Positions 15,119 to 16,529 of a stretch of 16,529 nucleotides of DNA are shown piece by piece (the stretch's first letter is position 1; every line of letters starts with the position of its first letter). The notes below the pieces were generated by a model. The model was not told the origin of the DNA, did not search any database, and worked only from the letters and a program-made list of their open reading frames with translations. The stretch is from the NCBI GenBank assembly GCA_964390955.1, contig CAYMKE010000044.1:1-16529 (forward strand), given 5' to 3'. A program made the position numbers and the translations under genes. The stretch is from CAYMKE01 sp964390955 (GTDB lineage: Bacteria; Bacteroidota; Bacteroidia; Bacteroidales; JBBRXJ01).

Positions 15119-16411
15119 ATGAACCATTCTAATCAACCTTTAGCAGACAGGGTCAGGCCCGAAGATCTTGATGGATTTATTGGGCAGGAACACCTTGTAG
15201 GAAAAGAGGGGATCATCAGAAAGAGCATTGAAGCCGGTACTATCCCTTCATTTATCATGTGGGGCCCGCCGGGAGTTGGTAAAACAACCCTGGCAAGGGT
15301 TATGGCACATTTAACAGACCGGGTTTTCTATACACTCAGTGCTGTTCATTCAGGTGTAAAGGATGTTCGAAATACCATAGATAAAGCCAAAAAACAACAA
15401 TTTTTTAATCGTCCGAATCCTGTTTTATTTATTGATGAGATACACCGGTTTAGTAAATCTCAACAAGATTCTCTTTTAGATGCTGTTGAAAAAGGCATTA
15501 TTACATTAATCGGTGCAACTACTGAAAATCCTTCTTTTGAGGTCATTTCTCCTTTGCTCTCACGATGCCAGGTGTATGTATTAAAGCCGTTTGATAAAGA
15601 ATTATTATTGAAAATGATTGACAGGGCACTTACTCATGACTCTATTTTTAAAAGGATGAACATAAAGATTGAAGAATATGAAGCCTTATTACACTATTCG
15701 GGTGGTGATGCCAGGAAATTACTTAATGCCCTGGAGTTGGCAATAAATAACGAAGCAGCCGGTGAAAAGAAAGAAATCGTTTTGAACAATCAAAAAGTAA
15801 AAGAGATTTTGCAAAACAATATGGCAATTTATGATAAACAGGGAGAACAGCATTATGATATCATCTCCGCCTTTATCAAATCCATTCGTGGCAGTGATCC
15901 GAATGCTGCTGTTTATTGGCTTGCCCGGATGATAGAAGGCGGAGAAGACCCGAAATTTATTGCCAGACGACTCATTATATTGGCTTCTGAAGATATCGGG
16001 CTTGCAAATCCCAATGCTCTCTTACTCGCCAATAACTGTTTCCAGGCAATTAATGTTATTGGTATGCCGGAAGGCAGGATTGTTTTATCAGAAACAGCTG
16101 TTTACCTTGCTTGTTCACCCAAAAGCAATGCATCATACATGGCTATTAATAAAGCTCAAAAACTGGTAAATGAAACAGGAGACCTCCCGGTGCCATTACA
16201 CATAAGGAATGCCCCTACAAAATTAATGAAGGACTTGGGGTATTCAAAGGATTATAAGTATGCTCATGATTTTAAAGGGAATTTTACAAAAGATAATTTT
16301 TTACCTGAAAAAATTCAAAAAACAACAATTTATTACCCACAATCAAATGCAAAAGAAGAAGATTTTAAAAAACGGTTGAATATATGGTGGAAAGACTGGT
16401 ATGATTATTAA
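15119..16411 (+). CDS. rarA: Replication-associated recombination protein A (AAA+ ATPase, MgsA/WRNIP1 family)
   Basis: This AAA+ ATPase acts at stalled replication forks and DNA ends, related to clamp-loader subunits and RuvB. It is 430 aa, typical. The N-terminal PLADRVRPEDLDGFIGQEHL (7-26) is the family signature. Walker A is GPPGVGKTT (49-57), Walker B LFIDEIHRF (103-111) and sensor 1 IGATTENPSFEV (131-142), followed by SPLLSRC with the arginine finger. Sensor 2 is GGDARKLLNALELA. The C-terminal half (about 240-430) holds the tetramerisation domain with the conserved SAFIKSIRGSDPNAAVYWLARM and ASEDIGLANP blocks. All catalytic motifs are intact. The ATG at 15119 gives the standard N-terminus; the leader is unusual in consisting of tandem repeats. 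Confidence 0.96.
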   Translation: MNHSNQPLADRVRPEDLDGFIGQEHLVGKEGIIRKSIEAGTIPSFIMWGPPGVGKTTLARVMAHLTDRVFYTLSAVHSGVKDVRNTIDKAKKQQFFNRPNPVLFIDEIHRFSKSQQDSLLDAVEKGIITLIGATTENPSFEVISPLLSRCQVYVLKPFDKELLLKMIDRALTHDSIFKRMNIKIEEYEALLHYSGGDARKLLNALELAINNEAAGEKKEIVLNNQKVKEILQNNMAIYDKQGEQHYDIISAFIKSIRGSDPNAAVYWLARMIEGGEDPKFIARRLIILASEDIGLANPNALLLANNCFQAINVIGMPEGRIVLSETAVYLACSPKSNASYMAINKAQKLVNETGDLPVPLHIRNAPTKLMKDLGYSKDYKYAHDFKGNFTKDNFLPEKIQKTTIYYPQSNAKEEDFKKRLNIWWKDWYDY

Positions 16412-16527
16412 TAAATATTTATCCATAATGTCCGGTATCTGTGTTGCTGTTTGGAAAAAGTATGCTTGAGATATCCCGGAACATTCATACCATTAGCTTT
16501 GTGCAGATGCAAGGCGCCTAAGCCCGC
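16408..16527 (-). CDS. Possible C-terminal end of a minus-strand gene running off the window
   Basis: One minus-strand frame stays open from the right edge and ends at a TAA read at 16410-16408, giving 39 residues that end in RYRTLWINIY. It would overlap the last four bases of rarA in a convergent arrangement. The residue mix (His, Tyr, Trp, basic) is not obviously random, but I recognise no family, and a 39-codon open frame can arise by chance. The plus strand here has only a 13-codon frame (ATG 16429) with no support. Confidence 0.25.
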   Translation of the reverse strand, partial: AGLGALHLHKANGMNVPGYLKHTFSKQQHRYRTLWINIY

Positions 16528-16529
16528 AG

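Overview
The window looks like chromosomal DNA of a Bacteroidota bacterium. It has AT-rich intergenic spacers, start codons without Shine-Dalgarno sequences, several TAnnTTTG-type -7 boxes at a fairly constant distance (about 30-45 nt) before start codons, a fused E1 alpha/beta 2-oxoacid dehydrogenase, a secreted lipoprotein with an 'LSC' lipobox and a class A RNase P RNA. The exact genus cannot be read from the sequence. Most genes are core metabolism or information processing, and there is no phage, transposon, CRISPR or toxin-antitoxin content.

Layout. (1) 1-1009: a REP-like inverted repeat, then a minus-strand GntR/UTRA (HutC-type) regulator, divergent from (2) 1010-6228: a plus-strand 2-oxoacid dehydrogenase operon in the order E2 (lipoyl acyltransferase), E3 (dihydrolipoyl dehydrogenase), fused E1 alpha-beta. 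The divergent spacer holds two nearly identical perfect palindromes (core CTTGTA-WW-TACAAG), one on each promoter side. They are the likely operators by which the regulator controls itself and the operon. (3) 6304-7629: UDP-glucose 6-dehydrogenase (plus), convergent with (4) 7702-9108: glucuronate isomerase uxaC (minus). (5) 9386-9712: RNase P RNA (plus), followed by (6) trmD (plus). (7) 10530-12868: crtI-crtB (minus), the two enzymes that make and desaturate phytoene in carotenoid synthesis. (8) 12906-12966: an exceptionally perfect 61-bp palindrome acting as terminator behind (9) 12973-14739, a 588-aa multidomain surface lipoprotein (minus) of unknown function. (10) 14740-15118: a gene-free spacer of homopolymers and short tandem repeats with units of 7, 8 and 16 nt. 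(11) 15119-16411: rarA (plus). The right edge may hold the 3' end of a minus-strand gene.

Working together: the clearest functional unit is the regulator plus dehydrogenase operon, which converts a 2-oxoacid (pyruvate, or possibly a branched-chain acid or acetoin) to acyl-CoA and NADH. ugd and uxaC both concern uronate chemistry, but they are transcribed towards each other and act in opposite directions (synthesis of UDP-glucuronate versus breakdown of free glucuronate). The items most worth follow-up are the operator pair with its inferred regulon, the lipoprotein with a candidate Cys-Gln thioester-type module, the tandem E3-binding domains in E2, and the repeat-built leader of rarA.
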